Assembly: GCA_021464245.1 (NCBI GenBank)
Contig: JADCRB010000074.1
Location: 2,409,334-2,473,333 of the forward strand
Source: Carallia brachiata
Taxonomy: Eukaryota > Streptophyta > Magnoliopsida > Malpighiales > Rhizophoraceae
Direction of reading: 5' to 3'
Length of the DNA: 64,000 nt
Part shown: one piece after another, positions 48,001 to 62,824 of the stretch
How the letters are laid out: every line of letters begins with the position of its first letter
Numbering within the stretch: the stretch's first letter is position 1
The notes under the pieces: generated by a model
Told to the model about the DNA's origin: nothing
What the model saw: the letters and a program-made list of their open reading frames with translations, nothing else
Database searches by the model: none
Translations under genes and position numbers: made by a program

Positions 48001-48532
48001 ACCATGTTGTCCAAATCCCATTTATACGAACGGGGTTGTAAAATAATGGTACCATCAAAAAAAAAAAAAGGTCCTTGATGCTAACGCCAAGAAAATTTTT
48101 TTACGCAAAAACGTCCATCAGACCATACTTTTAACTTCACAGCTCCATAATAATGGTACATGATCCAACCTGCTGTTTCAGAAGATTACCAACTAATAAC
48201 TTGGCAAACAATCACCAAGTCCCAATCAATGGCCATGGCTCTAACCATGAACACGAGATGCCAGGCAGGACAATAACCATAGGCATAAAATTCAGAGCCC
48301 ATGTATTCATCGCAGATCATGTACATTACAAGTCCAGAGACATGCCCAATACAGTCGGAATCCAATGCACCATAATCCACCGAATGAAACATAGCGCTCC
48401 GGAACTGCCGGTAGGGTATGCGAGTTCTTCAAAATAACAATTGAAAATATGAATACAAAAAACTGACCAAGAAAACAGCTGTTTATTCCTATTCCAAGAA
48501 CAGATTCCAGGAGACCATTCCCGGCTAGCAGT

Positions 48533-51453
48533 TCAATCTCCATGGATAGTGTAACGTTCCCACTTCTTCGATGGGTCATATATCTGGCACGCATGAAAAA
48601 GAAAAGGGAAAAAAGGATTAGACAATCTCAATAGGCAAGGCATTATAATGCCTTCACATAGGCCATTTACTGCATTACCCCAAATAACAAAGTAAGAATA
48701 GCAAGAGAAAGGATTTAGAAGGGTGGGGGAGGGAAGGAAAGATTTTACTGCATTGCCCCAAATATCAAAAGTAAAAAAAAAAGAGAAAGGCTTTATAGGG
48801 ATTTTTTTTCCCCCAGGGGGGGGGGAGGGGAGGGAGAGGGGAAGAGATAGAGAGAGAAGAGAGGACACACCTCCCATCTTGAAGCAGGGAAGATGTGCTT
48901 GTTCTTTTCATACCAGTGCCTCTCAACAACTTTACCAGCATGTGACTGAAAATCGGTAAACACACATTTGAGCTACAAGCAAAAATCCTTCATTCATACA
49001 GGAATAATGGCAGAATACACCGTAAATGTACCTCATCTTTTTCTATTGTTGCATCAGCAATTGTTCGCACATCTTCGTGAACATCGAAGTGGAAAAGCTA
49101 GCAAAGAAGAGACAATGAATATAAAACCACTGTTAGCAGCACACATTACAGAAAACTAGTGGTTAAGTAGGACATCCAAATTTTCAAGTGAATTAATAAC
49201 TGGTCATTTATCATCATTTCAATTTTTGTTTTAGTTATTTTTTCCCTTTTCATTTCTGGGGCAAGCTGTAAATATTTGCCAATATGTAGCTAGCTTTTCA
49301 GTAATCAAACAAAAGCATCAACCCAAAACCCAGTACTGCCTCGGTCTCTCAACTATCCTGCCACCAGGTGAGCACAAAAATGATTACTAAAAAGACTACA
49401 AAGCCAACATTCTAGATTAGCTACTTAACAATATTGAGGGTCCTTCTCCTCCATTCTTATGCCACTAGCCGTGTTCACAATCATATTAAAAGTGAAGCAG
49501 ATGAAACTCAAGGTAAGTGAGATATTGAGCATTACCGGTCCACTTTTGCCCTAGCCTGTTCACGATCAGTTCATAAAAGCTATGTTGCTGAAATCCCACA
49601 ATATAAAGATTTAAGAAATGGTGCAATCAGTTTGCTTGAGTTCAAAATAGCAATAAAGAGAGCTTTTATCATTAACTTAAAACTTCAAACCATCTTACAT
49701 GGGGAATGATAAGATCTTCCTTCACATAGAGCAAATTCTCCACAGATGTAGTTCTGATTTCTCTAAATTCGGGTGCAAGTTGCTGCTGAACTGCTCGAAG
49801 AAACTCTCCTATCCTATCACCTTTGCGCACCTACATGATAATACCATGAACCAAAAATTTACATGACAATTAATGGTGGATGGAAAAATTTAGAAGCAGA
49901 CAAATAAATTAGAGTCAAATTAATAGAACTAACCTGGATCACCCTTCTATGGCCAGCACCATCCCAGTAACTGTAAGTGATTTCAAGAGGCTCATCTGAA
50001 ACAATAAAAAAATAGATTCAGCAATGCGTTCTCAAGAATCCATACCCATGAAATAGCCTTGTCATAGAATTACTTTTAATCTGTTCCTGCTCCCAAAGCC
50101 ACTGTTTCCGCAACCTTCGCGCTCAGCTTGTTCCTCTGCCTCCCGCTCACTGAATCATCATCCTCGGCCCCCCTAAGCTCATATGTTAGTCCCAATCCAT
50201 ACACACACAGAAAGAGCGAGAGAGAGAGAGAGAGAGAGAACAAACCTATCAGGCAAAAAGCTTGTCTCCACTGTGGGATCTTTGCCAAATTTTCCACGCA
50301 CTGACCTTTTTGGATCTAAATTGCCTGCAAATAAAGTATCGCGATGGGAAACACAGACTGCTAAAAATTCCATCTCTTCTACTACCAAGAGAGACAGGAG
50401 TGAATAAAAAAGACAGATCATAGAAGCAATGAAAAGCACAACTCTCGTCATCTCATAATTTATTTCTTTAGGAATGACCACAACAAAAATCACAAAAGCT
50501 TGTGCTAAAAAAGCCGGAACCAAAGCCCTTTAAGGAATAGTGTATGTCAATAATATGTGCTCACTGTTTTCAATGTTTTCTTCTTCTTCACCACCGTTTT
50601 CAATATCATCAACAAAAGACAATCGAGAATTCCCCTTGATCTTCCTCTTTTTACGCTTTTCTAACTGGAGCTCCTCCTCCCTGTGATGGGGAGAAAATTC
50701 CAACAAATTAAACTGATTTTTTTTTTTCAAAAAAAGGAAAACTAATAAAGGCTGGTAACGAGACTTACTCTTGCCGCAGCTTTTGAAGTTTCTCCTTCTC
50801 CTCCTCTTCAATTTTATTCTGAATATTGACCCTCTGCCATAAGCATACACTATGAAATTATTCAACTGCATATGCCACCTCCAATAGCAATTCCAAAATT
50901 TACGAATACCCAAAAAAATCATTCTTACCTTCTCGACATACTGCTCCCTCGTGACCAAACCCACAGTTTCCTTCTTAAATGCGGTCTCAAGAATCTGAAA
51001 ATCCAAAAACAAATAAAAAAAAATACATAAATAGTCAAATATAAAGTTAAGAGGCAAAATATTAATCGACAGACTATAAACAAACTATGAAAGAATCAAC
51101 ATAAAACGATCAATACACCAAGAAACTAAAGATTCTTGAACTTTCTACGTTAAAAGATAAGGGAACAACAAAAAAAAAGAAGAAAATATTACTGCGCTAC
51201 AAACCCTAAAGGGCAGAAAAAAGGCGTTAGCGTTGGGAACCCTAGGAGATAAATTAAGGAGAGACGTCGAACAAATACCGACCTCTGAGGTACTTGAACC
51301 GAACTGGAGAAGCCCGGGCTGGCCCTTGGCGGAGGCGGATTTTGTCTTCAGCTCCTGGATTTTGCGGCGCTCGGCCTCTCGCTGCTTCTCCAGCCGCCGG
51401 ATCCTCACGGCGTCTTGGGCCGTGCCCACGTACCCGTCTCCCATACCCGACAT
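48533..51453 (-). CDS. XCT: XCT (XAP5/FAM50 family nuclear protein), twelve exons, three one-base deficits
   Basis: XCT (XAP5 CIRCADIAN TIMEKEEPER) is a nuclear protein affecting the clock, splicing and small-RNA pathways. Exons: 51453-51283, 50994-50929, 50833-50769, 50680-50565, 50324-50246, 50149-50074, 49995-49934, 49830-49699, 49587-49536, 49097-49032, 48945-48871, 48583-48533. The sum is 1011 bp, three short of a 337-residue frame. Recognisable in order are [35 protein letters not shown] coiled coil, [28 protein letters not shown] and then the XAP5 domain ([115 protein letters not shown]). One base is missing in exon 6 (about 50115) and two in exon 9 (about 49545 and 49555, both in homopolymers). 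As written, translation would stop in exon 7. Confidence 0.92.
50213..50239. repeat. (GA)n microsatellite in XCT intron 5
   Basis: About 12 uninterrupted GA units between exons 5 and 6 of XCT, close to the exon 5 donor. Confidence 0.9.
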
Positions 51454-52004
51454 CTTTGCTGCCGCTTTTCCTTTTTCCCGTAATCCCCTCAAAGATAAGG
51501 ATCTACCAATGCGTCTGTGTGAGAATAAAAGGAAGTTTTTATATTATTGTATTCATTCATTTTTTAACCCCAAACCGCCAAGCAATATTAGGATTTTATA
51601 AGAAAGCGATGGATCTATATAGAATATATGATAACCGTCGGATCAGTTGACAAAACTTCCATTGAATTTTTTTTTTTTCACTACTCGACCAGTCGTTGGG
51701 CCTTTTTTTAAAAATGGAAAAGCGAGCAAAGTGTTGCATGGCATCTCAAAGAACATTGCTATTCTTTATGCAGCAGGGTACAAAGCAACTAGATAAGTAA
51801 ACATTTTTTTTTGTCAAGAAAATAAAAAAAGAAAGAATAGTGTTTCGAAAGTCTCATTAGAAAATTGAGCCTCTTCTAAATACTAGTGCTAGTGCTAGTG
51901 CTAGATAGTTAATAATTACAACACTTTTCATAGTAAGTAACGAGTTGTAATTTTAAAATTAGAAATTATAATTTTTTACACATAATCCAATTCTTTTTTT
52001 ATTC

Positions 52005-52135
52005 ATTGGAACTGGTAGTCCAGCGATAACGAGAGAAAAAAAAATGAGAGTCAAATCTAAACTTTAAATCTCAGACTTGAGAATTAGATACACGTGCTTC
52101 TAACTAATTGAGCTAACTATACCAGTAGCGGTTTG
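52005..52135 (-). mobile_element. tRNA-like SINE fragment, minus orientation
   Basis: On the minus strand the sequence reads ACTGGTATAGTTAGCTCAAT then TAGTTAGAAGCACGTGTATC, strikingly like a tRNA 5' half (A-box TAGCTCAATTAG). A degenerate B-box region follows (CTCAAGTCTGAGATTTAAAG), and the 3' end has an A-rich tail (AATGAATAAAAAAAG). Target duplication not found. It lies between the divergent XCT and bHLH genes. Confidence 0.55.
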
Positions 52136-52398
52136 GGCCTTCTAATTAAACAGCCCGACATCACAGCGACTTAGAAGAGCTCCATTTCCATGAAGATTTG
52201 GGCCGGGTTAACAATATTTCTTTTCGGGGTGATTAACGCATAGCCCATTTGCCCGCTAACTCCCGAGGGCGCTGAACCAAACAAACCAATGACAGTATGG
52301 TTGGCGAAGTCGGATAAGCTTTCGCGCTCACAGGATTCCAATACCGCCACCAATTCGAGAGTGGAGAGTACGCAACTTTTGCATTCGATCACGGAACA

Positions 52399-54168
52399 AT
52401 GGATCAGAAACAGCCCAACGCTGTTTATCAATCAATGCAAATGCAAACCTCAAATTTGCCATTCATCGGATTCACCCAACAACCCCCGCCTCCTGACCGG
52501 TCCGTGCCTCCCACTCGCTCTCATCCCCAATCCAGGTTTGTTCGTCATAACCCCACTTGACTTGGTTTCCTTCCGTCGAATTTCATCCTTTTAATCAAGC
52601 AGTTATGAAGAACTGAAGTTCAGAATTTTCTTTTTGATGATTTGCGCGGGTCGGGTATGAAATTTGGGTTTCCCCTGTTGGGATTTCGGTTCTTAATTAT
52701 GGCTTAATTGACTCATTGTTTTACAATAAATTGAAGTTTGTTTAGTTATTGGAGTCATCAACGACGATTTTGTTGGGTTGGGTCGTTAATTTCTTGCGCT
52801 CAGTTCTATTCGAGCATACTACTGTTTTTGACAATCACGAATTTATGAATTACACGCTCTCCTCTCACCACATGCTTTTCTGCTTCCATTGTGTCTGTTT
52901 TATCATTGTGCATCCAAAGGCCTGAAGTGGAAGTCAAGGATTCCATGGCTGCAAGGAAAATTCAGAAGGCTGACCGAGAGAGGTTGAGGAGAGATCGTCT
53001 AAATGAGCAGTTCGTCGAGTTGGGAAATGCACTTGGTAAAACATAATGCCATCTTGTTAGCTTCATGTAAGATGAAATTCAGATGAATGGAATTGATTCT
53101 TGAATGATGCTTTCAAGTCATCAACAACATACCTGTAACATTCGTCTCACTGAAATACTACGTTCTTGTAACTGAAATAACTAATTACATCTTTCCATGT
53201 TGCAATTTTGAGGTGCAGATCCTAGTAGACCCAAAAATGACAAGGCTGCCATTCTATCTGACACAATTCAGTTATTGACGGATCTGACATCACAAGTCGA
53301 CAAACTTGAGGCTGAGCATGCTGCTCTGACTGATGAATCTCGTGAGGTGATTTTCTGATATCTTATTTTGATGAAAATCCTTGAGGGCTAGAATGGGATT
53401 CTTACTAAGGAAATTTGTCCACAAACAGTTGACCCAGGAGAAAAATGACCTTAGAGAAGAAAAAGCATCTCTTAAAACTGATATTGAGAATCTTAGTTCT
53501 CAATACCAACAAAGACTTAGGGCTATGCTCCCTTGGACTGCCATGGATCACTCAGTTGTTGTAGCCCCACCTTCTTATCCCTTTCCAGTGCCAGTGGCAA
53601 TGCCCTCCGCTCCAATTCCCATGCATCCAACCATGCAGCCATATCCCTTCTTTGGAAACCAGAATCCCGCAGTCCTTGCTAACCCCTCTTCAACTTTTGT
53701 TCCATATGTGGCCCAAAATACCATGGTTGATCAGCAGCCCACACAACATATATCTTCATTTGCCCGGCCACAGCCTGTCAGTCGATCCCATGTTTCAGGC
53801 AGACATGACTCAAGGAATAGATTATCAGGGGATAGCAAGGATAAAAAAATGGATGCCGCTAATGATGTTACAACAGAACTGGAATTGAAGACTCCGGGAT
53901 CAGCATCAGACCAGGTCAGTTGTGGGTTTTGAGAGGCAAAATACTGTTACCCAGTTGATGATTGATCACTACATCCATTTTGAACTAGGCATAATGCATT
54001 TTGCAGGATTTATCATCAGGACATAGGAAGTCCACAAAATCACCAACAAAAGAAAGTAGTGCCAGAGAAGGAAGTTTTGCAAGTGGGTGTTCGTCATCAG
54101 GCAGTGTACAGGATAGCTCATCCAATAGCATAGTCGGTAGAACAAGGGCTGGTGATTTGGACCAATGA
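52399..54168 (+). CDS. bHLH transcription factor, subgroup IVb, bHLH121/URI type, five exons
   Basis: In Arabidopsis bHLH121/URI heterodimerises with IVc bHLHs and activates iron-deficiency genes. Exons: 52399-52535, 52920-53035, 53219-53346, 53429-53914, 54007-54168. They total 1029 bp, so 342 residues, all in phase. After a Pro/Gln-rich N-terminus, the basic region KIQKADRERLRRDRLNEQF (Glu66 and Arg70 at DNA-contact positions; Lys in place of the usual His) leads into helix 1, the loop DPSRPKNDK and helix 2 AAILSDTIQLLTDLTSQVDK. It continues as a leucine-zipper-like coiled coil (ELTQEKNDLREEKASLKTDI). The C-terminus is Pro/Met-rich (YPFPVPVAMPSAPIPMHPTM) and then Ser-rich. The conserved MLPWTAMDH and TELELKTPGS blocks match bHLH121. 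No damage. It diverges from XCT with about 945 bp between starts. Confidence 0.92.
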
Positions 54169-54888
54169 GTGCATGCTGTGAGAGCCAGGCTGTAGGTATG
54201 CCCATCATCTATTTCCATTTTTAAATCTGTTCTTTCGGCATTTTATTATGTTTTCTCCACTTAAGTCTCAATGCGTTACTTGGTGTATGGTCACTGACAC
54301 TAAGTTTGTCCCTGAATTAAAACATTAATGGATGTGACCAAGGATGTATGGTTTTGTAACAGCTGTTGCTATGGGCACATTTTGGAAGAGGATTAGTGAA
54401 GCCACAAAGATTGCTTGATGGTCGTGGGATATCTTCATGTGGTCAATAATCAGGCGGCTGGTCCACGTTTAGTTTTGATGTCCGTGTGGGCATATTAATT
54501 CTATGGAAGACAAGGCCAGTGAGTGGTCTGCTGGTAGTCTCGTGTAGTAACTATAGAATATGAATTGTAACATATTTAATTGAGATGCTGAGATTTAACC
54601 TCAAATTCAATGTACAATGCAGAGTCTACTGACACGAGGGGATGAGTAAGTTGCATGTGTTTGTCAAAAAAAAAAAGTAAGTTGCATGTGAATAGAAGAA
54701 AAGGACAGCCTTTTCCTCTTGACATCTAAGCATAGTTCCCTTTGATTGTTAGGCTGTGAATAGTTTTATTCACCATGAATGGGGCCTTGCACTTGCAATT
54801 TTGATGGATTTTATAATTGGTGACAATGGCTCTAAGAACAGCCCGAGGACTTGAATGTTGAAAGAGCCCTGATGTGGGTGTGCTTTGA
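54169..54888. other. 3' flank of the bHLH gene
   Basis: Probable 3' UTR and spacer. It contains the short insertion at 54660-54675. No coding recognised. Confidence 0.4.
54660..54675 (+). mobile_element. 16-bp poly-A insertion with perfect 15-bp target-site duplication
   Basis: AGTAAGTTGCATGTG occurs at 54645-54659 and 54676-54690. Between them is TTTGTC followed by an A-run, the same tail as the full SINE at 32822-33063. This looks like an L1-type retroposition that copied only the tail. Confidence 0.7.
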
Positions 54889-55176
54889 GAGAAAGGGCTG
54901 CTTTACCAAAACACAACGGAAGACTCAACCGTGGGAACCCAAGAATTTAGGGCTGGTTCAGAGCTAATTGAAATGCAATTGGATCCACCGGACTTAATGA
55001 ACAAACTCGCCGCACGTCTAAGACGATTAAGCATCACAATAGATTCACTAATCATCCAATACAGTCCTCCGACGGCGATTACCGCAACAAGAGTCGTACA
55101 GGTGCAAGTCTGGGACAGGCGAGTAGAAGGCGAGGATGCCAAGTGTCCGGTACCGGGTGTCCACAAAGCGAGATAA
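54889..55176 (+). pseudogene. Fragment resembling a plant-virus 30K-family movement protein (endogenous viral remnant?)
   Basis: A 95-codon open stretch follows a TGA and ends at TAA 55174-55176. It has no ATG near its beginning. The segment LAARLRRLSITIDSLIIQY followed by ITATRVVQVQVWDRRVEG has the residue spacing I associate with the beta-strand core of 30K-superfamily movement proteins, especially those of bipartite geminiviruses: Ala-Arg-Leu helix end, Ile-Asp, (I/V)-x-Tyr, Ala-Thr, beta-strand, Asp-x-Arg. It is more GC-rich than its surroundings and has no recognisable viral neighbours. This identification is from memory of the fold family and is tentative. Alternatives are a relic of an unknown plant gene or chance. 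If viral, it is a fragment lacking both ends of the protein. Confidence 0.35.
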
Positions 55177-55260
55177 AATACATGGGAAAGGTCACTCTTT
55201 TTTTGTTAGAAAAATTTTTGACCATTGATGCTTTTATAAAATGCAGAGGAATAAATCAAG

Positions 55261-55654
55261 GTTGTCAGAATCAGACCAGACATCAAATTAGAAATATTAG
55301 TAGGTCAAAATTCAACCGGTTGAACTGGTATTTAATAATATATATATATATAATGATTAAATATTAATTTTTAAAATTTTAAGGATTAAATTGAAAATTT
55401 TGATCAAATTTAGGACTAAATTAAAAATTTTAATAAATTTAGAATTCAAATTATAATTTAAACAAAATTTGAAAGTAAATCAAAATTTTTGAATTTTTAT
55501 ATTTTGCTTGGATCGGTTGGACCAGTTTAGTTTTAAACAATTTTTACCGATTCTTAACCGGTTCAAATTTTATTTAATTTTTACCTTGAATCAGACCGGA
55601 CCATCGATCGGTCACCGGTTCAACTGGTCAGTCCGGTCCAATTTTTACAACTAT
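55261..55654. mobile_element. MITE with ACCGGT-rich ends, flanked by 13-bp imperfect direct repeats
   Basis: Left end GTTGTCAGAATCAGACCAGAC and reverse-complemented right end GTTGTAAAAATTGGACCGGAC pair as terminal inverted repeats. Subterminal copies of AACCGGTT(C/G)AA and TTCAACTGGT occur on both sides. GGAATAAATCAAG (55248-55260) and GGAATAAACTAAG (55655-55667) flank it. It includes a short (TA)n. Confidence 0.7.
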
Positions 55655-55923
55655 GGAATAAACTAAGTTCAAAAACAAAGTCACAATGTCCTGCTTTTGA
55701 AATCAAAGTCACAAACTCCTACATTTCTATTGTTTAAAAATGAAAAACTGAAAAGCAGTGTGTGAGTTGTCTCCTTCTTAGGACTTACTTCGTTTTTTTT
55801 TTTTTTTTTAATTTGTAGACGAGATGATAAAATCATTATTAGAGGAACTCGTAAGGAAGGGCGGCAAGGGTTAGACACTCTTATAGAGGGCCACAGTCTT
55901 CCACTAATTCAAATAGCTGAGCC

Positions 55924-55946
55924 TTTTTTTTTTTTTTTGGTCAAAA
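55924..55946 (-). mobile_element. 23-bp poly-T insertion with perfect 13-bp target-site duplication
   Basis: AAATAGCTGAGCC at 55911-55923 and 55947-55959 flanks a T-run followed by GGTCAAA, which on the minus strand is TTTGACC-A(n), the SINE tail. Confidence 0.7.
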
Positions 55947-55959
55947 AATAGCTGAGCCT

Positions 55960-58325
55960 CTATTCACATGTACTTCATTCCTTGCGGACGCAGCTCATTG
56001 GCCACATACGTGAGCCTGTGGTCGGACTTGAATATACCAAATCTTTAGGGATTCGCTGTCACAAAGATCCAAGCTCCTATCTAACAGCCATTGTTTGTAC
56101 CCGCTAAACCAAAATATCTTTTCCAATTGATGGGCTTCATGATCCAATATTACACGCTTGGGATTGGAAGTAGTACCAAAAATTATTTTGGAATCACTCG
56201 GTCCAAAATGCCTTAGCTTTAAACCATTTAATCAACTTATGTCCAAAAAAAAAAAAAAACCGTTTAATCAACTGGGTTAAATCTCTTGCACGTTGTTATA
56301 GTTAAGCAAAATTAGTCTAATTCTTTGAAGAAATTATTAGAATGAAGGCAACAACAACGTAAAAAGAAAAAGAAGGAAAGTATACGCTAATACCTGGCTA
56401 TTCGTGACCTCACTGCCTTACCCGTTATAACCGTTTCTTGGATTGTGCAGAGACGTTCGTTGCGTTTGATTAAGAAGATACGATACATCAATTTTTTGTA
56501 AATTTGACGCTCGGGGCAGTCTTGGTGACAATGGCTTAAGAAACTACACACAGAAAATTGGATTTAGTGCGTAACCACTCCCCAGCTCCGCTCATCTTCC
56601 TTCGACATAATATCAATTTCCAGACTTCAGCTATTGCCGTCCAGTCCGGATAAAATATTTTGGGAATTTGCATGTTCTCTTTAGTGAAGGCAAATTACCT
56701 TATTACACCAATCGTTTTACTAAAAAAAAAAAAATATAGAAAGATTCTTTAAAATATTTATTTATTTAATTTTAGATTTCATCGTATTGCTGGAGCCCAT
56801 CGATGCTGTGCTAGCCTCAGTTGTAAAGGCCCAAAAAAAATCTAAAATTTAAAACTAATTTAAAAGACAAAAAAAATTTGGTCGCAATAGGAGAAGCAAT
56901 ATAATAGACATGCGTTCATGTATCGTAATTTAGTGAAAAATATATTAAATTAAAAATAATTAAAATATTTATATATCATTTATAAAATATGGACACTTTA
57001 AAAAATGAACGTACTGCGTGTTGTACACGCTGGATATGCGGCAGACACATGTCTGACATGGATAGAAGTGTTCGTCAAAATTTTTTTTTTTAATTCGGAC
57101 ACGTGTGTCGGATACAGGAAATACAAGTGTTTGACATGTTACGGGCACGCTTAAATATTTTTATAATTATTTTTAAAAAATAAAAAAATTCTTAAAAATT
57201 ATAATTTAATATTGTCAATTGTTCATGACTTTTGAAATACTTAAATTTTAACTTGTTTTTAATTTTAATAGAAAAATTAAATTAATTACAAAATCTTATA
57301 TCTCTATTTTAGTATTTCACAATAAAGAATAAAAAATATTACAATATATTATTTGAATAAAAAAATTTTAAAACTTATAATAGTTATATAAATATATTTT
57401 TGGGTGAATAAAATTTATAAAATTATTTAAATATATATATATGATACACAAAAATTTTATAAATTTAATTTTTTTTATATATATATAACCATGTCCAAAC
57501 TGTATTCGTATCTCAATATTTTTAAAATTAGTGTATTACTATATTCATATCATACCATATTTATATTTTCGTATCCATATCTGTATTTCATAATATATCA
57601 TTAAACAAATTATAAGTTTTCTCGTACTCCTCACTGAATTCCTACCTAATTAAATTCATAGATTTTTTTTTTTTCTGAAAGGATAAACTTACATAATCGC
57701 TGAGATTGGTGCTTTCTAGGTTACCAGGCTGGGATAAAATGTCCACCCGTACGGTCTTCCCGAGGTCCTCGACCACAGACTCTACTTGGGCCGGCTTATC
57801 CACGTCCTTCGCTCCAAATCAAGCGGCAGAAGGAAAGACTCGCCCGATATCCTAACGAAACGGTGGCGTTTTAGAATGACCAGCTAAACATACTTCTCTT
57901 GTCTTGCCGTTGAAGGGCAGCGACAACTGCTAGTGGTCTAGAACTGCCACTGCCGGTGAAAGGCTTCCGTCAGATTTTTTTACCTCCATCCCAGCCGCGC
58001 GTCTATCAAAGCGCGTCGCAGGATGACACTATCAAGTGGACTTGTGTGCCTAAAAAAGCACGGAAAATATCTCCCGTTATAAATAATAAATCAACCAGAA
58101 AATATCAAAACGAAAAAGCCCCGAAATTAAAATGTTTATGACAGAATTAGACACCAAAAATAATAAAATAATAGGAAAGAATAGAGCGCGTCAACAAGTT
58201 TGTTGCAAAGTCGCGTGGGAGTTGCTCTTCTTAAACTGGCCATCTTCTTCTTCCAGTGGCTATCACTCCAGATTCCAGAACCCAGAGAGAAACCAATCAC
58301 CAAACGCAAACTTACCACATTTGCC
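55960..58325. other. Intergenic: TPI upstream side
   Basis: AT-rich spacer. Around 57030-57130 a degenerate repeat contains the partly palindromic GACACGTGTGTCGGATAC. Then comes AT-rich sequence to about 57.65 kb. The 200 bp before the TPI ATG are less AT-rich. No gene recognised. Confidence 0.4.
56238..56255 (+). mobile_element. 18-bp poly-A insertion with 17-bp target-site duplication
   Basis: AAACCATTTAATCAACT (56221-56237) and AAACCGTTTAATCAACT (56256-56272) flank TATGTCC followed by an A-run. One mismatch in the repeat suggests some age. Confidence 0.65.
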
Positions 58326-60828
<2,503 letters not shown>

Positions 60829-61207
60829 TTACATAAAGTTGGTTTTTGGTGACGAGCAAATAAGGGCAAACTTCTACTTCGGTTAAAACACTCTACTGTA
60901 CTCAACTAGTGATATTATTTCGTCCAATGGAGTTTTGTTCATTAATCCATTTTCCCCCTCATCGCAGAGAAAAGTCCCATGTTTCTGTTTTGAAAAAAGG
61001 TAATGTAACTCAACTTGAAACCACAATCGCTATGAATTCCCGTTCCCCTGCCCATTTCTTTCTTTATCAAAGCTTACCTCAACTATGGCTTATTTTCTTC
61101 TATTATATCTCAAAAATTATTGTCTAATTGAAACTTTTTCCTATTTACAACGTTACAAATGAGGTTTATACTACTTTGTCCATCTGTGTGTACCCGGGCA
61201 GCCAATC

Positions 61208-61240
61208 TTTGACCAAACCAAAAAAAAAAAAAAAAGAAGA
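61208..61240 (+). mobile_element. 33-bp poly-A insertion with 9-bp target-site duplication
   Basis: CAGCCAATC at 61199-61207 and 61241-61249 flanks TTTGACCAAACC followed by a long A-run and GAAGAA. Same tail motif as the other footprints. Confidence 0.6.
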
Positions 61241-62824
61241 ACAGCCAATCCAATCATCTAAGAAGAGGCAAAGAGTAAAAAAAGTTAGTTTCTATATTGG
61301 TTAATTTGTCGACCAAGATTCAAATTTGAGATCTTAAAAGACAATTCTTGTTTCAATTAAATTATATGAAACATTTTGTATTTCAACTAATTGATCATAT
61401 AACTTTTGTTAATTTGCTTTTTGTTTTTTTGATGAAGAATTTTGTTAATTTGATTGTACCTAGACGAGTTTTTTCCTTTTTCTTTTTTGATTTTTCATCT
61501 TTTTGTTTGTTACATTTTTGGAATCAAAATATATAAATAGTGCAGTTTTATCTTGTGGAATGCGAAGCAAAAAGAGAATGAAAGATAATTCATACCTGTA
61601 ATTGCAGTTTAACTAAGACTATAAACGAGTTGAACGGAGTTAAATTTTGCCATATTCAAATTTAATTAGTTTAGAAAACGAGTTTAAAACTGAGACTTGA
61701 TATAAGTATTTTTCAGCCACTAGCTTAACTCAAACCGACCTTTTTATGAGGTGTCGGGAAGGTCGGTGGCTAACTCAGAAGGCTATTTTGGGTAAATTGA
61801 ATGGAAGCCCTTCTGAATTCGTTAATTCAAAAGTACGAACGTACCCTTCATATTTTTATCCTTGCTTGCATGTTCGGTAAAGGGCTTCTTTGAAAATGAG
61901 TACCCTCAAAGATTTACTTGCAGAGATGAATAAAAAAATATTATGAAAAAGTTAAATTTATATTTATTAACGCCACGGAAAGGAAGGTTAATTTCATAAA
62001 AAATAAAAATGAGTGCTCGTATGACTCCAAAAAAAATTAAGACTAAATGATTAACATTTTATGCACACATTAAAAATATGTCTATCATTCAACAATTGTA
62101 AAAAATTAAAAATTGAATTGATTTTCATTATTTCTTATTATTCTTAGAAAAAAATAAGTTCTTGTTAAGTACAAATAAACAAAGAGATTGAAAAAAGGGG
62201 TAAAGATGTCCTATATTAGGAGTATTTGCAGATTAAATTGGCTGAGGAGACATTATATGTTCAAAATATTATTGGCGATTTTTTAAAATCTTAATCTGCT
62301 ACCAATCTATCAACTTCCTTAAACTGCCCAAACCGTCCAATTGGTTGTAGATTGGTTGAAGACGATTTCGACAATTCAAACTTACACACACAAAATATTA
62401 CATCGATAATGAGAAACGGAAATCTTATGCAGCCATACATTTAGTGGTCAAATACTGTTTAAATTTATGTTTTATGAGTAAATTTTATGTAACTATAATA
62501 ATAAAAAGTAATACAAATAAATATTATATTTTTTAATTATAATTATATAAAATATACTCTTATTATTTCATAAATTATATAATGTCTGACTATTATTAGG
62601 TCAAGCGCATTTATTCTTATAATGAAACCCAATGAAAAAAGGGGGCATTAAGTGAAATTTTTATAGATCATCGTACATGATTGACTAGCCAAAAAACAAA
62701 AAGTTCGAATGTGTAATGACATTTATTTTGCAGTTATTTTTTCATAATGATGCATTTAATTCTCACTGATTTTCATATAACTTATACCAAGACAAATATT
62801 GATGAGCGATTAATAAATGAGATA

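Larger units (their letters stand above)
46524..48532. other. Intergenic: TRAP-alpha upstream and XCT 3' flank
   Basis: AT-rich spacer holding a (TA)n microsatellite (47192-47233), a SINE with target duplication (47657-47846) and a short poly-A-type insertion (47975-48000). No gene recognised. Confidence 0.5.

Noticed and set aside
52060..52130. tRNA-like sequence TTAGCTCAATTAGTTAGAAGC on the minus strand
   Set aside because: Only the 5' half resembles tRNA, the 3' half is degenerate and an A-rich tail follows, so it is a SINE rather than a tRNA gene.
55793..55810. T-run at 55.8 kb as another retroposition footprint
   Set aside because: No flanking direct repeat could be found.
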